Numbered from the stretch's first letter, positions 6,975 to 15,161 are shown. The stretch: DNA of 46,361 nt from Marinomonas aquiplantarum (GCF_003314975.1 NZ_QNRF01000017.1:1-46361), one strand, 5' to 3'. A program made the numbers and translations. Notes: generated by a model not told the origin, from the letters alone.

Positions 6975-7149
6975 CTAAGGAAGGTGCGAATAGGTCTACT
7001 AAGACTCGCAGGGCAAGGTCTAAAAGCCTTTATTTTTTGTTGAGTACTTCGAATAGGCCAACGATTCACATTCACATTCGCCACTCGTCTCGAACAACAG
7101 GCTTATACCCACATGCTGAGGCAAGAGGACTTGTTCGCACCTTCACTAG
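6975..7149. repeat. Long imperfect inverted repeat: candidate structured RNA or MITE
   Basis: The ends CTAAGGAAGGTGCGAA (6975-6990) and TTCGCACCTTCACTAG (7134-7149) are complementary at 14 of 16 positions, including an 11-pair perfect stem. Moving inward, CTC/GCA/GGG (7005-7013) pairs with CCC/TGC/GAG (7108-7120), AAGCCT (7024-7029) with AGGCTT (7099-7104), TTGTT plus GAG (7038-7044) with CTC plus AACAA (7089-7098), and CGAAT (7050-7054) with ATTCG (7076-7080). The whole thus folds as a long interrupted rod of about 165-175 nt, a 6S-like shape. No promoter is convincing in either direction. A mobile MITE is the alternative; no target duplication is obvious. Confidence 0.55.
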
Positions 7150-7247
7150 GCTCATTGAAGTGAGTTGTAAAGTCAGTTTACTTTTTTTAACAATACTTAT
7201 ATTCGAATGGCTTTCTATTTTTTTTGTAACATCATATTATCTGTTGA

Positions 7248-7275
7248 TTGTTAATTTTATTAAGGTACATATTAT
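7248..7275 (+). promoter_or_regulatory. Possible promoter of the second csp gene
   Basis: TTGTTA (7248-7253) and TATTAT (7270-7275) with 16 bases between them, in a very AT-rich setting. It would give a leader of about 80 nucleotides. The base composition makes chance matches likely. Confidence 0.3.
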
Positions 7276-7364
7276 CTTATGTAAACTTAACATTAAGTTG
7301 TTTCTTAAAATTATGGAACAATCGATTTTATTTAATGGATATTATTTATAATAACGAGGTTATT

Positions 7365-7577
7365 ATGTCTGATCAGTTAGTTTCTGGTGTTGTTAAATGG
7401 TTTAACGACGAGAAGGGTTTTGGTTTTATTGAGCGTGAAGGTGGTGCTGATGTGTTTGTTCATTTCAGAGCTATCAATGGTACAGGCCGTAAAACTTTGC
7501 TTGAAGGACAACAAGTAACTTTTGAGGTAACTCAAGGTCAAAAAGGCCCTCAAGCAGAAAACGTTACGATTGTATAA
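7365..7577 (+). CDS. Cold-shock protein, CspA family (second copy)
   Basis: A 70-residue single cold-shock domain, [19 protein letters not shown] followed by DVFVHFRAI, so both RNP motifs are intact. The WFN form at the first strand is typical of constitutive CspE/CspD-like members as well as CspA. It is an RNA-binding chaperone by family. It differs from the copy at 1171 in several positions ([15 protein letters not shown] against [15 protein letters not shown]). The ATG at 7365 was chosen because the preceding open frame back to 7248 does not resemble the family. AACGAGG at 7352-7358 serves as Shine-Dalgarno. The gene is monocistronic, followed by a long-stem terminator. Confidence 0.93.
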   Translation: MSDQLVSGVVKWFNDEKGFGFIEREGGADVFVHFRAINGTGRKTLLEGQQVTFEVTQGQKGPQAENVTIV

Positions 7578-7605
7578 TTGACATAATTTGTCATTATAAA
7601 ACACG

Positions 7606-7662
7606 AAACCATGTTGCCTAAGTCATTCTAATTGAATGCTTTAGGCAACATGGTTTTTTTTT
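7606..7662 (+). terminator. Long-stem intrinsic terminator after the second csp
   Basis: A 16-pair perfect stem formed by 7606-7621 (AAACCATGTTGCCTAA) and 7641-7656, with a further CATT/AATG pairing inside, followed by a T-run to 7662. The stem is unusually long for a terminator. Confidence 0.9.
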
Positions 7663-7683
7663 GATTCATTGGTGTATTGTTCC

Positions 7684-8346
7684 ATGCCTATTTTGTATTC
7701 CTTTAGACGTTGCCCTTATGCTATTAGAGCTCGCTATGTATTAGCTTTTTTGGGGTGTGAGGTGGTTCTTCGAGAGGTTGATTTGAAGTCGAAGCCTTCT
7801 GCTTTATTGGCGTTAGGAGGCAGAACCACTGTGCCTCAAATGCTTGATGATAAGGGAAATCGTTATCCTGAAAGTCTGGATGTTATGTTTTGGGCTATAA
7901 AGCAGACAATTCGAAAAGAGCAGGCAGAACGGCTTTGGCCTAACTCTGCTGTGCGACAGAAAAAAATAAACACTTGGATTGCTTGTAACGATAACCGGTT
8001 TAAGTATTGGTTGGATCGATACAAATATGCCGATCGCTACCCCGAGAAAACGGAGTTGGAATATCGACAGAATGCAGAAGTGTTTATTAAACGTTTGAAC
8101 AAACGGTTAGGGAAATGTCGGTATTTATTAGGTGATGATATGAGTTTGGCTGATATCGCTATTTTTCCTTTTATTAGGCAATTTTCTAATGTTGATAAAA
8201 GCTGGTTTGAAATATCTGAATACGATAATTTAAAATTATGGCTTGACTCATTTATAAAAGAAGATTTTTTTACGGATATCATTATGAAAAAATTACCTGC
8301 TTGGCAAAATGGTCAAGAGGATGTCTTGTTCCCATTTTGCCAATAG
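7684..8346 (+). CDS. Glutathione S-transferase-like protein
   Basis: A 220-residue protein with a thioredoxin-fold N-terminal domain (residues 1-75: ILYSFRRCPYAIRARYVL, then TTVPQML with the cis-Pro, and the YPESLDVMFW glutathione-binding loop) and an all-alpha C-terminal domain with YLLGDDMSLADIAIFPFIRQ. The CPYA motif puts it among glutaredoxin-2-like or omega-type GSTs with a Cys active site. It is cytoplasmic; the reaction is either glutathione transfer or thiol reduction. TTG 7669 is the longest start, but the ATG at 7684 matches the family N-terminus. The stop codon lies in the loop of the gene's own terminator. It converges on bamD. Confidence 0.85.
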   Translation: MPILYSFRRCPYAIRARYVLAFLGCEVVLREVDLKSKPSALLALGGRTTVPQMLDDKGNRYPESLDVMFWAIKQTIRKEQAERLWPNSAVRQKKINTWIACNDNRFKYWLDRYKYADRYPEKTELEYRQNAEVFIKRLNKRLGKCRYLLGDDMSLADIAIFPFIRQFSNVDKSWFEISEYDNLKLWLDSFIKEDFFTDIIMKKLPAWQNGQEDVLFPFCQ

Positions 8347-8358
8347 GGCAAATTTTTT
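8334..8358 (+). terminator. Terminator overlapping the GST stop codon
   Basis: TTTGCC (8336-8341) pairs with GGCAAA (8347-8352); the five-base loop AATAG contains the TAG stop at 8344-8346, and six T follow (8353-8358). The coding sequence therefore ends inside its terminator hairpin. Confidence 0.7.
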
Positions 8359-8369
8359 AAATATGTTTT

Positions 8370-9212
8370 TTAATCAATTAAGCCAAATGAAACCCAGTAC
8401 CAAAAACCAGGGTCGGCATCATTTGGTAGTTTAAACCGAATAAAGTTACCTTGATTATCTATATATTTAGAAGTAGGAAAGTTTGCTTTCAATATATCAA
8501 GGTTTAGTTTTGCTAACTTTTCCTGTGACAGGTCTTGATAGGCTTGAATAGTAACGGCTAAAGCTTCTTCTACAGAGTTGGTGCTTGGATAGTGCTGTAA
8601 TACTTCTTGGCCGCGACGTAAGGCTGAAATGGGTGCCTTTCGCTTCATATAGTAGTGCGCTACTTGCAATTCGTGACGGGCAACCATTTCTCTTAAAAAG
8701 TACATTCTGGCTTTTGCATCAGGTGCATATTGACTTTTTGGGTAACGTGCAGAGAAATCCGCTAGCTCATTAAAGGCTTTGGTGAGCTCTTTTGAGTCTC
8801 GCTCGCTGGGATCCATGCCTAAATAACGAGAAAGTAAACTCTCAGCGCCTTTGTACGTGGCTAAGGCTCTCATATAGTAGGCATAATCAATGGAATCATT
8901 ATCTGGATGGTTTTTGATAAATCGTTCAGCTGTAGCGTGAGCAGCAATAAAGTCCCCTGCTTCGATTTGAGCATAGATTAAGTCGAGTTCTGCACGCGTG
9001 CTAAATTTGCCAAAAGGGTAGCGTGAATCCAAATCTTTTAAATGTTTAATGGCGGTAGAAGGTAGATTTTCAGACAAAGCTTGCTGTGCTTTATCATAAT
9101 AAACACGCTCTGGTAGATCTGGTTCTTGTACTTTTTGGCTAGAACAGGCAACGGTCAATAAAGAAAAACCGACTATTCCTGTGAATCGGAGTAATGAGTG
9201 GTAAAATCCCAT
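8370..9212 (-). CDS. bamD: Outer-membrane assembly lipoprotein BamD
   Basis: A 280-residue lipoprotein with the lipobox LTVAC (Cys 23) after a hydrophobic signal. TPR-like helices follow: YYDKAQQALSENLPSTAIKHL, then RYPFGKFSTRAELDLIYA. The segments YYMRALATY and MYFLREMVARHELQVAHYY are BamD hallmarks. BamD is the essential partner of BamA in the machine that inserts beta-barrel proteins into the outer membrane. The length is slightly above E. coli BamD, mainly from a C-terminal tail ending FWYWVSFGLID. The gene diverges from rluD, the same arrangement as in E. coli and many relatives, which strengthens the call. Confidence 0.95.
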   Translation of the reverse strand: MGFYHSLLRFTGIVGFSLLTVACSSQKVQEPDLPERVYYDKAQQALSENLPSTAIKHLKDLDSRYPFGKFSTRAELDLIYAQIEAGDFIAAHATAERFIKNHPDNDSIDYAYYMRALATYKGAESLLSRYLGMDPSERDSKELTKAFNELADFSARYPKSQYAPDAKARMYFLREMVARHELQVAHYYMKRKAPISALRRGQEVLQHYPSTNSVEEALAVTIQAYQDLSQEKLAKLNLDILKANFPTSKYIDNQGNFIRFKLPNDADPGFWYWVSFGLID

Positions 9213-9372
9213 GTATAATCAAAACCTTGATGTAGTTGATTGGCCTTGTTTGGCGTTCGTAGCGTTATATTGCGAATCCTAACTCGGTGCAAGTTGCTAC
9301 ACATTTTTATTCACTTTCAGACATCATATTTACATTGGGATGGACTGAAAACAATTAGTTAAAGTGTATTGT

Positions 9373-10356
9373 ATGGCAGAGCGCATAGTAAAAGAAGCCC
9401 AAGTTCCGTTTGATTTGGGAGGAAGTCGATTTGATCAGATTGCCACAGATTTATTTAGTGACTATTCTCGTTCTCGTATTCAGGCTTGGATAAAAGAAGG
9501 GGTCATCTTAGTAGATGGTCAACCTACAAAAGCAAAAGAGAAGCTTTTTGGTGGTGAAACTATCAGTTTGAATGTTGAGATTGAAGCACAAGAAGAACAT
9601 CAAGCACAGGAAATGGATCTTGATATCGTTTATGAAGATGAAGATATTATGATCATCAATAAGCCTGCTGGTTTGGTGGTTCATCCCGCGGTCGGTAACC
9701 GCGATGGCACTTTAATGAATGCGATACTTCATCATGCGCCAGAAACGGCGCACGTCCCAAGAGCTGGGATAGTTCATCGTCTTGATAAAGAGACAACAGG
9801 CTTAATGGTTGTGGCTAAAACGCTTGTAGCACAAACGGATTTGGTTGCTCAGCTGCAGGAACGCAGCATGGGGCGAGAATATGAGGCCATTAGTATTGGT
9901 GTCATGACTGGTGGCGGGATTGTGGATGAGCCGATTGGGCGCCATCCTCATAACCGTCAAAAACAAGCTGTTGAACCCATTAATGGCAAAGACGCTGTAA
10001 CGCACTATCGTTTAGTGAATCGCTATAAAAATCACACCCATATTCGTTTGAAGTTGGAGACGGGGCGCACGCACCAGATTCGTGTGCACATGGCTCACAT
10101 CCAATATCCTTTGGTGGGTGACCCGCAATACGGTGGTCGTTTAAAAATGCCCAAGGCTTGCTCGCCTGAATTGCAAGAAGCCCTAAGAGACTTTCGTCGT
10201 CAGGCGTTGCATGCGAAAAAGCTAGAATTGGCCCATCCTACTACTGGTGAATGGATGGAATGGGAAATTGATCTACCGGATGATATGCAGCATCTGCTGG
10301 ACGCGCTAAAGCGGGACATGCAGGAATCCGGCAGTGAGGACTCGGAATACTATTAA
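9373..10356 (+). CDS. rluD: 23S rRNA pseudouridine synthase RluD
   Basis: A 327-residue enzyme with an N-terminal S4 RNA-binding domain (about residues 18-75, SRSRIQAWIKEGVILVDG) and a RluA-type catalytic domain. The motif GIVHRLDKETTGLMVV holds the catalytic Asp 138, and RTHQIRVHMAH is the later conserved block. RluD makes pseudouridines in helix 69 of 23S rRNA during large-subunit maturation. ATG 9373 was preferred to GTG 9364 because MAERI matches the family N-terminus. The gene lies opposite bamD and is followed by pgeF, the conserved order. A terminator separates it from pgeF. Confidence 0.95.
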   Translation: MAERIVKEAQVPFDLGGSRFDQIATDLFSDYSRSRIQAWIKEGVILVDGQPTKAKEKLFGGETISLNVEIEAQEEHQAQEMDLDIVYEDEDIMIINKPAGLVVHPAVGNRDGTLMNAILHHAPETAHVPRAGIVHRLDKETTGLMVVAKTLVAQTDLVAQLQERSMGREYEAISIGVMTGGGIVDEPIGRHPHNRQKQAVEPINGKDAVTHYRLVNRYKNHTHIRLKLETGRTHQIRVHMAHIQYPLVGDPQYGGRLKMPKACSPELQEALRDFRRQALHAKKLELAHPTTGEWMEWEIDLPDDMQHLLDALKRDMQESGSEDSEYY

Positions 10357-10364
10357 ATTTAAAT

Positions 10365-10387
10365 AAAGCAGCTAAGGCTGCTTTTTT
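10365..10387 (+). terminator. Terminator between rluD and pgeF
   Basis: AAAGCAGC (10365-10372), loop TAAG, GCTGCTTT (10377-10384), T-run to 10387. It lies only 25 bases before the pgeF start, so pgeF expression depends on read-through or a promoter inside rluD. Confidence 0.8.
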
Positions 10388-10411
10388 ATTATGACATGAA
10401 AGGAGTTTTTT

Positions 10412-11155
10412 ATGTCAGGAGCGTCTTATATTACACCAAATTGGCCGGCGCCATCTTCTATTAAAGGTTTTGTGTCTACTCGAGAGGGAGGCATTAGTCA
10501 GTCACCATTTGCGACTTTAAATTTAGGGGCACATGTTGGTGATGAGCCGCAAGCTGTGGAGACCAATCGAGAGACATTTGCTCAGAAAATCAATATGCCT
10601 GGCAGTGTTGTTTGGCTGAATCAGGTTCATGGAACTGAAGTGGTGACCTTGCCAACGAAAGAGCAAATTGATTCGGCAGATGCGGCGTATTCTAAGTCAA
10701 TAGGGCAAGTGTGTGCGGTATTAACAGCAGACTGTCTTCCTGTCTTTTTTTGTGATTTGGCAGGTCAGCAGGTGGCGGTAGCACATGCTGGCTGGCGCGG
10801 TTTGTGTGCTGGTGTTTTAGAGACCACGCTGGCTAAGTTTACTGATCCTAAGCAGGTTATGGCGTGGTTAGGACCTGCTATTGGGCCGAATGCTTTTGAA
10901 GTGGGGCAAGAGGTATATGAAGCTTTTTGTGAACAGGAGGCAAATGCGCATGTGGCGTTTAAGCCGACTTCAGAAGGAAAGTGGTTAGCGGATTTGTATA
11001 CCTTGGCGCGACAACGCCTAGAAATGGTTGGGGTTGAGCGAGTATACGGTGGCGATTATTGTACCTATACCGAGGAAGAGCGGTTTTTTTCGTACCGGCG
11101 TGATGGGCAGACCGGAAGAATGGCTTCCGTTGTTTGGATCGAGGCGGAAAAGTGA
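10412..11155 (+). CDS. pgeF: Laccase-domain protein PgeF (YfiH)
   Basis: A 247-residue cytoplasmic protein of the YfiH/DUF152 family. Metal-site motifs are present: VWLNQVHGTEVV, CAVLTADCLPVFFCD and VAHAGWRGLCAGVLE (His and Cys ligands), and near the end YTEEERFFSYRRDG. Family members were named polyphenol oxidases. They are now linked to purine nucleoside phosphorolysis and, in E. coli PgeF, to correcting misincorporated residues in peptidoglycan precursors. AAAGGAG is well placed before ATG 10412. The rluD-pgeF-clpB order is the same as in E. coli. Confidence 0.92.
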   Translation: MSGASYITPNWPAPSSIKGFVSTREGGISQSPFATLNLGAHVGDEPQAVETNRETFAQKINMPGSVVWLNQVHGTEVVTLPTKEQIDSADAAYSKSIGQVCAVLTADCLPVFFCDLAGQQVAVAHAGWRGLCAGVLETTLAKFTDPKQVMAWLGPAIGPNAFEVGQEVYEAFCEQEANAHVAFKPTSEGKWLADLYTLARQRLEMVGVERVYGGDYCTYTEEERFFSYRRDGQTGRMASVVWIEAEK

Positions 11156-11168
11156 CATTTTATTGATG

Positions 11169-11188
11169 GGTGTCAAAAAAATGACACC
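11169..11188. other. Hairpin upstream of the clpB promoter
   Basis: GGTGTCA (11169-11175) and TGACACC (11182-11188) with a six-A loop. There is no T-run, so it is a poor terminator. It sits five bases before the heat-shock-type -35 and might be an operator or the 3' end of the pgeF message. Confidence 0.4.
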
Positions 11189-11193
11189 TCTGT

Positions 11194-11219
11194 CTTGAAA
11201 AGTGTTTTTTGATAACCAT
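11194..11219 (+). promoter_or_regulatory. Putative sigma-32 heat-shock promoter of clpB
   Basis: CTTGAAA (11194-11200) matches the sigma-32 -35 consensus exactly. After 13 bases comes AACCATTA (11214-11221), which matches the CCAT core of the -10 element CCCCATnT. Position and spacing fit heat-shock control of clpB, which is established in E. coli. Confidence 0.7.
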
Positions 11220-11270
11220 TAAGTCCTTAAATGAACTATTTGACCTTATTTATTTAAAGGATGTCAGATT

Positions 11271-13850
11271 ATGCGTATTGACCGATTAACAAGTAAATTA
11301 CAGTTGGCTCTTTCTGACGCTCAGTCCGTAGCGCTCGGACAAGATCATTCTTATATTGAGCCTTTGCATTTAATGATCGCTCTGATTGATCAGCAAGGTG
11401 GTGGCGTTCGTCCAATCCTTCAGCAGGCGGGTATCCCTGTCGCTAAGTTCCGTGATGGTTTAAATGAATTACTGAGTCGCCTACCAAAGGTTCAGGATCA
11501 TGATGGCAATGTACAAATGTCCCCAGAATTGGGACGTTTATTAAACCTAGCAGACAAAGAAGCGCAGAAGCGTAAAGATCAATATATTTCTTCAGAGCTT
11601 GTTTTGCTGGCAATGTTTGATGGTAAAGATGATTTAGCGAAAAGCCTCAAAGATACTGGCGTTACCAAAGCCGACATTATTAGTGTGGTAGACAGCATTC
11701 GCGGCGGTGATTCGATAAATGATCCTGATGCTGAGGAAAGTCGTCAGGCCCTAGACAAGTATACGGTTGATTTGACAGCAAGGGCGGCTGAAGGTCGTTT
11801 GGATCCAGTCATAGGTCGCGATGATGAAATTCGTCGTACGATACAGGTCTTGCAGCGTCGTCGTAAGAATAATCCGGTATTAATTGGTGAGCCGGGTGTA
11901 GGTAAAACTGCCATTGTAGAAGGTCTGGCTCAGCGTATCATTAATGGTGAAGTGCCAGAAGGACTAAAGAAAAAGCGTGTCTTGTCTCTAGACATGGGGG
12001 CGTTAATTGCCGGAGCTAAATATCGAGGCGAGTTTGAGGAAAGACTAAAAGCATTGTTGAATGAGCTGTCTAAACAAGAAGGGCAGGTAATCTTATTCAT
12101 TGATGAGATTCATACCATGGTTGGTGCGGGTAAATCCGAAGGTTCAATGGATGCCGGTAATATGCTGAAGCCAGCATTGGCAAGAGGTGAGCTTCATTGT
12201 GTTGGTGCGACGACATTGGATGAATATCGTCAATACATTGAGAAAGATGCAGCACTTGAAAGACGCTTTCAAAAAGTGCTGGTGGATGAGCCAAGTGTGC
12301 TGGATTCCATCGCCATTTTACGTGGTTTAAAAGAGCGATACGAAGTACATCATGGCGTTGATATCACTGATTCCGCCATTATCGCATCGGCGAAATTATC
12401 TCAGCGTTATATTACGGATAGACAGCTTCCGGATAAAGCCATTGATTTGATCGATGAAGCCGCCAGTCGTATTCGTATGGAAATGGACTCTAAGCCAGAA
12501 GACATGGATCGATTGGAGCGTCGACTTATTCAATTAAAAATTGAAAAAGAAGCGCTTAAAAAAGAGAAAGATAAGGCTTCTAAACTGCGTTTGGATGAAT
12601 TAGGCAGTGAAATAGATCGTTTACAGAAAGCGTTTTCTGACTTGGAAGAGATTTGGAACGCAGAGAAAGCAGCTGTGCATGGCGCGCAAAAGCTGAAAGA
12701 AGAGTTGGAAGGCGTCAGACATGAAATGGAAGAGGCTCGTCGTAATGGCAATTTGGCGAAAATGTCGGAGTTGCAATACGGTGTGATTCCAATGCTGGAA
12801 GCGGAAATTGAAAAAGCGGGTCAAGAGGAAGAGAACACCGAAACTCGCCTATTGAAGCGACATGTGTCAGAAGAGGAAATCGCCACGGTGGTTTCTCGCT
12901 GGACAGGGATTCCAGTAGATAAAATGTTGGAAGGTGAGCGTGATAAACTGTTGCGTATGGAAGAGGCATTGCATGAGTCGGTTATGGGGCAAAATGAAGC
13001 GGTTTCAGCTGTCTCTAATGCTGTGAGACGATCTCGTTCTGGTTTAGCTGACCCTAACAAGCCAAATGGCTCTTTCCTCTTTTTGGGGCCGACAGGTGTT
13101 GGTAAAACCGAGTTATGTAAATCCTTAGCCAAGTTCTTGTTTGATACTGAGCAAGCGATGGTGCGAGTAGACATGTCAGAGTTCATGGAAAAACATTCTG
13201 TTGCGCGCTTGATTGGTGCGCCACCAGGGTATGTTGGCTATGAAGAGGGCGGTTACCTAACCGAAGCCGTTAGACGTCGACCATACTCTGTGTTGTTGCT
13301 TGATGAGGTCGAAAAGGCGCATCCAGATGTGTTTAATATCTTATTGCAAGTATTAGACGATGGGCGTCTGACAGATGGACAGGGTCGTACCGTGGACTTT
13401 AGAAATACGGTGATCGTCATGACGTCGAACTTGGGGTCGGATCTGATTCAAGAATATCAGTCTGATGATCAATATGATGAGATTAAAGCTAAGGTGATGT
13501 CAGTGGTCGGAACGCACTTCCGTCCCGAGTTTATTAACCGGATTGATGAAACGGTTGTTTTCCACCCATTAATGCGTTCGCAGATTAAAGGGATCGCTGC
13601 TATCCAGTTAGCTCACCTTAACGACAGGTTGACTGAGATGGGTATGAGCTTAACTCTTACTGAAGAGGCTCAGGAGCGTCTGGCAGAGGTCGGTTATGAT
13701 CCAGTATATGGAGCGCGACCATTGAAGCGTGCCATTCAGCAGTGGATTGAAAACCCATTGGCAAATGAGCTGTTATCTGGCCAGTTTGTTACGGGAGATC
13801 AGATCTTAGCGGATGTAGAGGGGAGTAATATCGTCTTTACTAAGGGCTAA
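11271..13850 (+). CDS. clpB: ATP-dependent disaggregase ClpB
   Basis: An 859-residue HSP100 chaperone that, with DnaK, pulls proteins out of aggregates. The order is a Clp N-domain (1-145), NBD1 with Walker A GEPGVGKT at 206-213 and Walker [11 protein letters not shown], the coiled-coil M-domain (about 405-525, rich in Glu/Lys/Arg), and NBD2 with Walker [10 protein letters not shown], the pore loop GYVGYEEGG, and [14 protein letters not shown] near the end. Length equals the E. coli protein. The codon matching the E. coli internal start Val149 is ATA (Ile) here, so the short isoform may not be made the same way. AAAGGATG precedes ATG 11271. Confidence 0.98.
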   Translation: MRIDRLTSKLQLALSDAQSVALGQDHSYIEPLHLMIALIDQQGGGVRPILQQAGIPVAKFRDGLNELLSRLPKVQDHDGNVQMSPELGRLLNLADKEAQKRKDQYISSELVLLAMFDGKDDLAKSLKDTGVTKADIISVVDSIRGGDSINDPDAEESRQALDKYTVDLTARAAEGRLDPVIGRDDEIRRTIQVLQRRRKNNPVLIGEPGVGKTAIVEGLAQRIINGEVPEGLKKKRVLSLDMGALIAGAKYRGEFEERLKALLNELSKQEGQVILFIDEIHTMVGAGKSEGSMDAGNMLKPALARGELHCVGATTLDEYRQYIEKDAALERRFQKVLVDEPSVLDSIAILRGLKERYEVHHGVDITDSAIIASAKLSQRYITDRQLPDKAIDLIDEAASRIRMEMDSKPEDMDRLERRLIQLKIEKEALKKEKDKASKLRLDELGSEIDRLQKAFSDLEEIWNAEKAAVHGAQKLKEELEGVRHEMEEARRNGNLAKMSELQYGVIPMLEAEIEKAGQEEENTETRLLKRHVSEEEIATVVSRWTGIPVDKMLEGERDKLLRMEEALHESVMGQNEAVSAVSNAVRRSRSGLADPNKPNGSFLFLGPTGVGKTELCKSLAKFLFDTEQAMVRVDMSEFMEKHSVARLIGAPPGYVGYEEGGYLTEAVRRRPYSVLLLDEVEKAHPDVFNILLQVLDDGRLTDGQGRTVDFRNTVIVMTSNLGSDLIQEYQSDDQYDEIKAKVMSVVGTHFRPEFINRIDETVVFHPLMRSQIKGIAAIQLAHLNDRLTEMGMSLTLTEEAQERLAEVGYDPVYGARPLKRAIQQWIENPLANELLSGQFVTGDQILADVEGSNIVFTKG

Positions 13851-13856
13851 TTTTTC

Positions 13857-13911
13857 GTTGGCTTAAAAAAATCCCCAGTATCTTTGATGCTGGGGATTTT
13901 TTTAAGCCAAC
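13857..13911. terminator. Bidirectional terminator with a 22-pair perfect stem
   Basis: Bases 13857-13878 are the exact complement of 13890-13911, with an 11-base loop. The core CCCCAG/CTGGGG is flanked by A and T runs of seven, so it can stop transcription of clpB on the plus strand and of the beta-barrel gene on the minus strand. Confidence 0.93.
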
Positions 13912-13955
13912 GTCATGAACCTTAACAGTGACTTAGTTTAAAGTCGCTTTCAGGA

Positions 13956-14555
13956 TTAGAAGTCGAGGAATGCGCCAATGAAGACACCTGTAAACTTGAT
14001 GTCAAAAGCAGAACCATCAATATCATCAATGTCTTCTTCAACTTTACGGTAACCCGCTTCTAGGCCACCAAAGTATAGAGCTTGATATTTGATTTTAAAT
14101 GTTGTGTCCGTGATATCAGCATCGCTACCACCGCCAGTTTTGTATTCAGCGCCGACAGATAGGTTGGTGCCTGGGAAAGTAACGTAAGCCGATGCATAAC
14201 CTAGAGGGTATGAATCACTTACATCTGTTGAGCCGATAGAGCCATCAATGCTGCGCAGTGTGATACCTGCGTCTAGGTCCAGCCAAAGTAGGCCATCTAG
14301 AAACTCGTAATAAAGCGTGTAGTCATTGTAAGACGTGTCTACTGTAGTGCTACCCACTTTGCCTTCAAGGCTTTGGCTTTGCAGACGAACGTTAGGGATA
14401 ACTGGAATTGGGTGTTCAACAGCCACACCAAAGTATGAGTTGAAGTCTTCACCGTCGTTTGTCACGTAAGAGCCAGCCTCAGCCGTCAGTCCTAAAACAT
14501 CAGCTTGTGCAGCGCTTGCTAGCAAAGCGGTGGAAAGTAAAAGTGCAGATTTCAT
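13956..14555 (-). CDS. Outer-membrane beta-barrel protein, probably TIGR04219 family
   Basis: A 199-residue protein with a short signal peptide ending SAAQA|D at about residue 18. The mature part alternates hydrophobic and polar residues as in a small beta-barrel: YTLYYEFLDGLLWLDLDAGI, then LSVGAEYKTGGGS. The penultimate strand YFGGLEAGYRKVEEDIDDID is what I associate with the TIGR04219 outer-membrane family. It ends FIGAFLDF, the terminal aromatic residue expected for BAM substrates. No enzymatic or transport role is known to me. It lies downstream of the tRNA cluster on the same strand and converges on clpB at a shared terminator. Confidence 0.75.
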   Translation of the reverse strand: MKSALLLSTALLASAAQADVLGLTAEAGSYVTNDGEDFNSYFGVAVEHPIPVIPNVRLQSQSLEGKVGSTTVDTSYNDYTLYYEFLDGLLWLDLDAGITLRSIDGSIGSTDVSDSYPLGYASAYVTFPGTNLSVGAEYKTGGGSDADITDTTFKIKYQALYFGGLEAGYRKVEEDIDDIDGSAFDIKFTGVFIGAFLDF

Positions 14556-14669
14556 AATCAGTATCCATATCTCGTTAGACGGTTAAAGCTAATTATAAAT
14601 TTTAGTGGGGTAAAATCCAGTAAAAAAATTGCATGCTTTGTATAGGGAGGGGGATTCGAGTAAGAAATA

Positions 14670-14744
14670 TGGCTGGGGTAGCTGGATTCGAACCAACGCA
14701 TGACGGGATCAAAACCCGTTGCCTTACCGCTTGGCTATACCCCA
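14670..14744 (-). tRNA. tRNA-Gln (UUG), third of the three
   Basis: A 75-nt gene on the minus strand with encoded CCA end. The anticodon loop TTTTGAT gives UUG, reading CAA/CAG. The T-arm GGTTCGAATCC is intact. Last gene of the five-tRNA transcript and nearly identical to the copy at 14854. Confidence 0.97.
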
Positions 14745-14763
14745 TTAGATTGTGTATCTTTCG

Positions 14764-14840
14764 TGGTGGCTATGACTAGATTCGAACTAGTGACCCCATC
14801 ATTATGAGTGATGTGCTCTAACCAACTGAGCTACATAGCC
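14764..14840 (-). tRNA. Elongator tRNA-Met (CAU), second copy
   Basis: A 77-nt gene on the minus strand ending in CCA. The anticodon loop CTCATAA gives CAU. The acceptor GGCTATG pairs fully with CATAGCC, which together with the D-loop marks it as elongator rather than initiator tRNA. Identical to the copy at 14946 as far as I compared. Confidence 0.96.
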
Positions 14841-14853
14841 TTTGAAATAAGAG

Positions 14854-14928
14854 TGGCTGGGGTAGCTGGATTCGAACCAACGCATGACGGGATCAAAACC
14901 CGTTGCCTTACCGCTTGGCTATACCCCA
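14854..14928 (-). tRNA. tRNA-Gln (UUG), second of the three
   Basis: A 75-nt minus-strand gene with anticodon UUG and encoded CCA, lying between the two Met genes. Same sequence as the 14670 copy by eye. The tandem Gln-Met unit suggests segmental duplication. Confidence 0.97.
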
Positions 14929-14945
14929 ATACTCTATTTAAAAGT

Positions 14946-15022
14946 TGGTGGCTATGACTAGATTCGAACTAGTGACCCCATCATTATGAGTGATGTGCTC
15001 TAACCAACTGAGCTACATAGCC
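14946..15022 (-). tRNA. Elongator tRNA-Met (CAU), first copy
   Basis: A 77-nt minus-strand gene with anticodon CAU and CCA end. Second gene of the transcript, nine bases after the leading Gln gene. Confidence 0.96.
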
Positions 15023-15031
15023 GTTTGTCTG

Positions 15032-15106
15032 TGGCTGGGGTGGCAGGATTCGAACCTACGCATGACGGGATCAAAACCCGTTGCCTTACCGCTTGGCTAC
15101 ACCCCA
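15032..15106 (-). tRNA. tRNA-Gln (UUG), first of the three
   Basis: A 75-nt minus-strand gene with anticodon UUG. It differs slightly from the other two Gln copies: TGGGGTGTAGCC at the 5' end with a compensating T-arm change (TAGGTTCGAATCCTGCC). It is first in the transcript. Confidence 0.97.
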
Positions 15107-15161
15107 ACAGACAACACAAAAACAAATCCTCTAAGAAGATACTCTGTCTCTGTGGCGCGAT

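Larger units (their letters stand above)
6772..7364. other. Intergenic region between amt and the second csp
   Basis: This 593-base gap contains short open frames, but none has a convincing start or composition. Its main content is the 175-bp inverted-repeat element at 6975-7149, a weak hairpin GTAAA/TTTAC followed by seven T (7167-7188) just after it, and an AT-rich stretch leading to csp. Confidence 0.6.

Noticed and set aside
6975..7149. Canonical 6S RNA gene (ssrS)
   Set aside because: Shape and size are compatible, but I could not align the conserved 6S segments with confidence on either strand and the usual neighbours are absent. It is kept only as a candidate structured element.
7037..7351. 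104-codon frame upstream of the second csp
   Set aside because: It crosses the right half of the inverted-repeat element and an AT-rich stretch, with no recognisable motif or ribosome-binding site.
12821..13186. 121-codon frame antisense to clpB
   Set aside because: It lies wholly inside a highly conserved coding region on the other strand, with no supporting signal.
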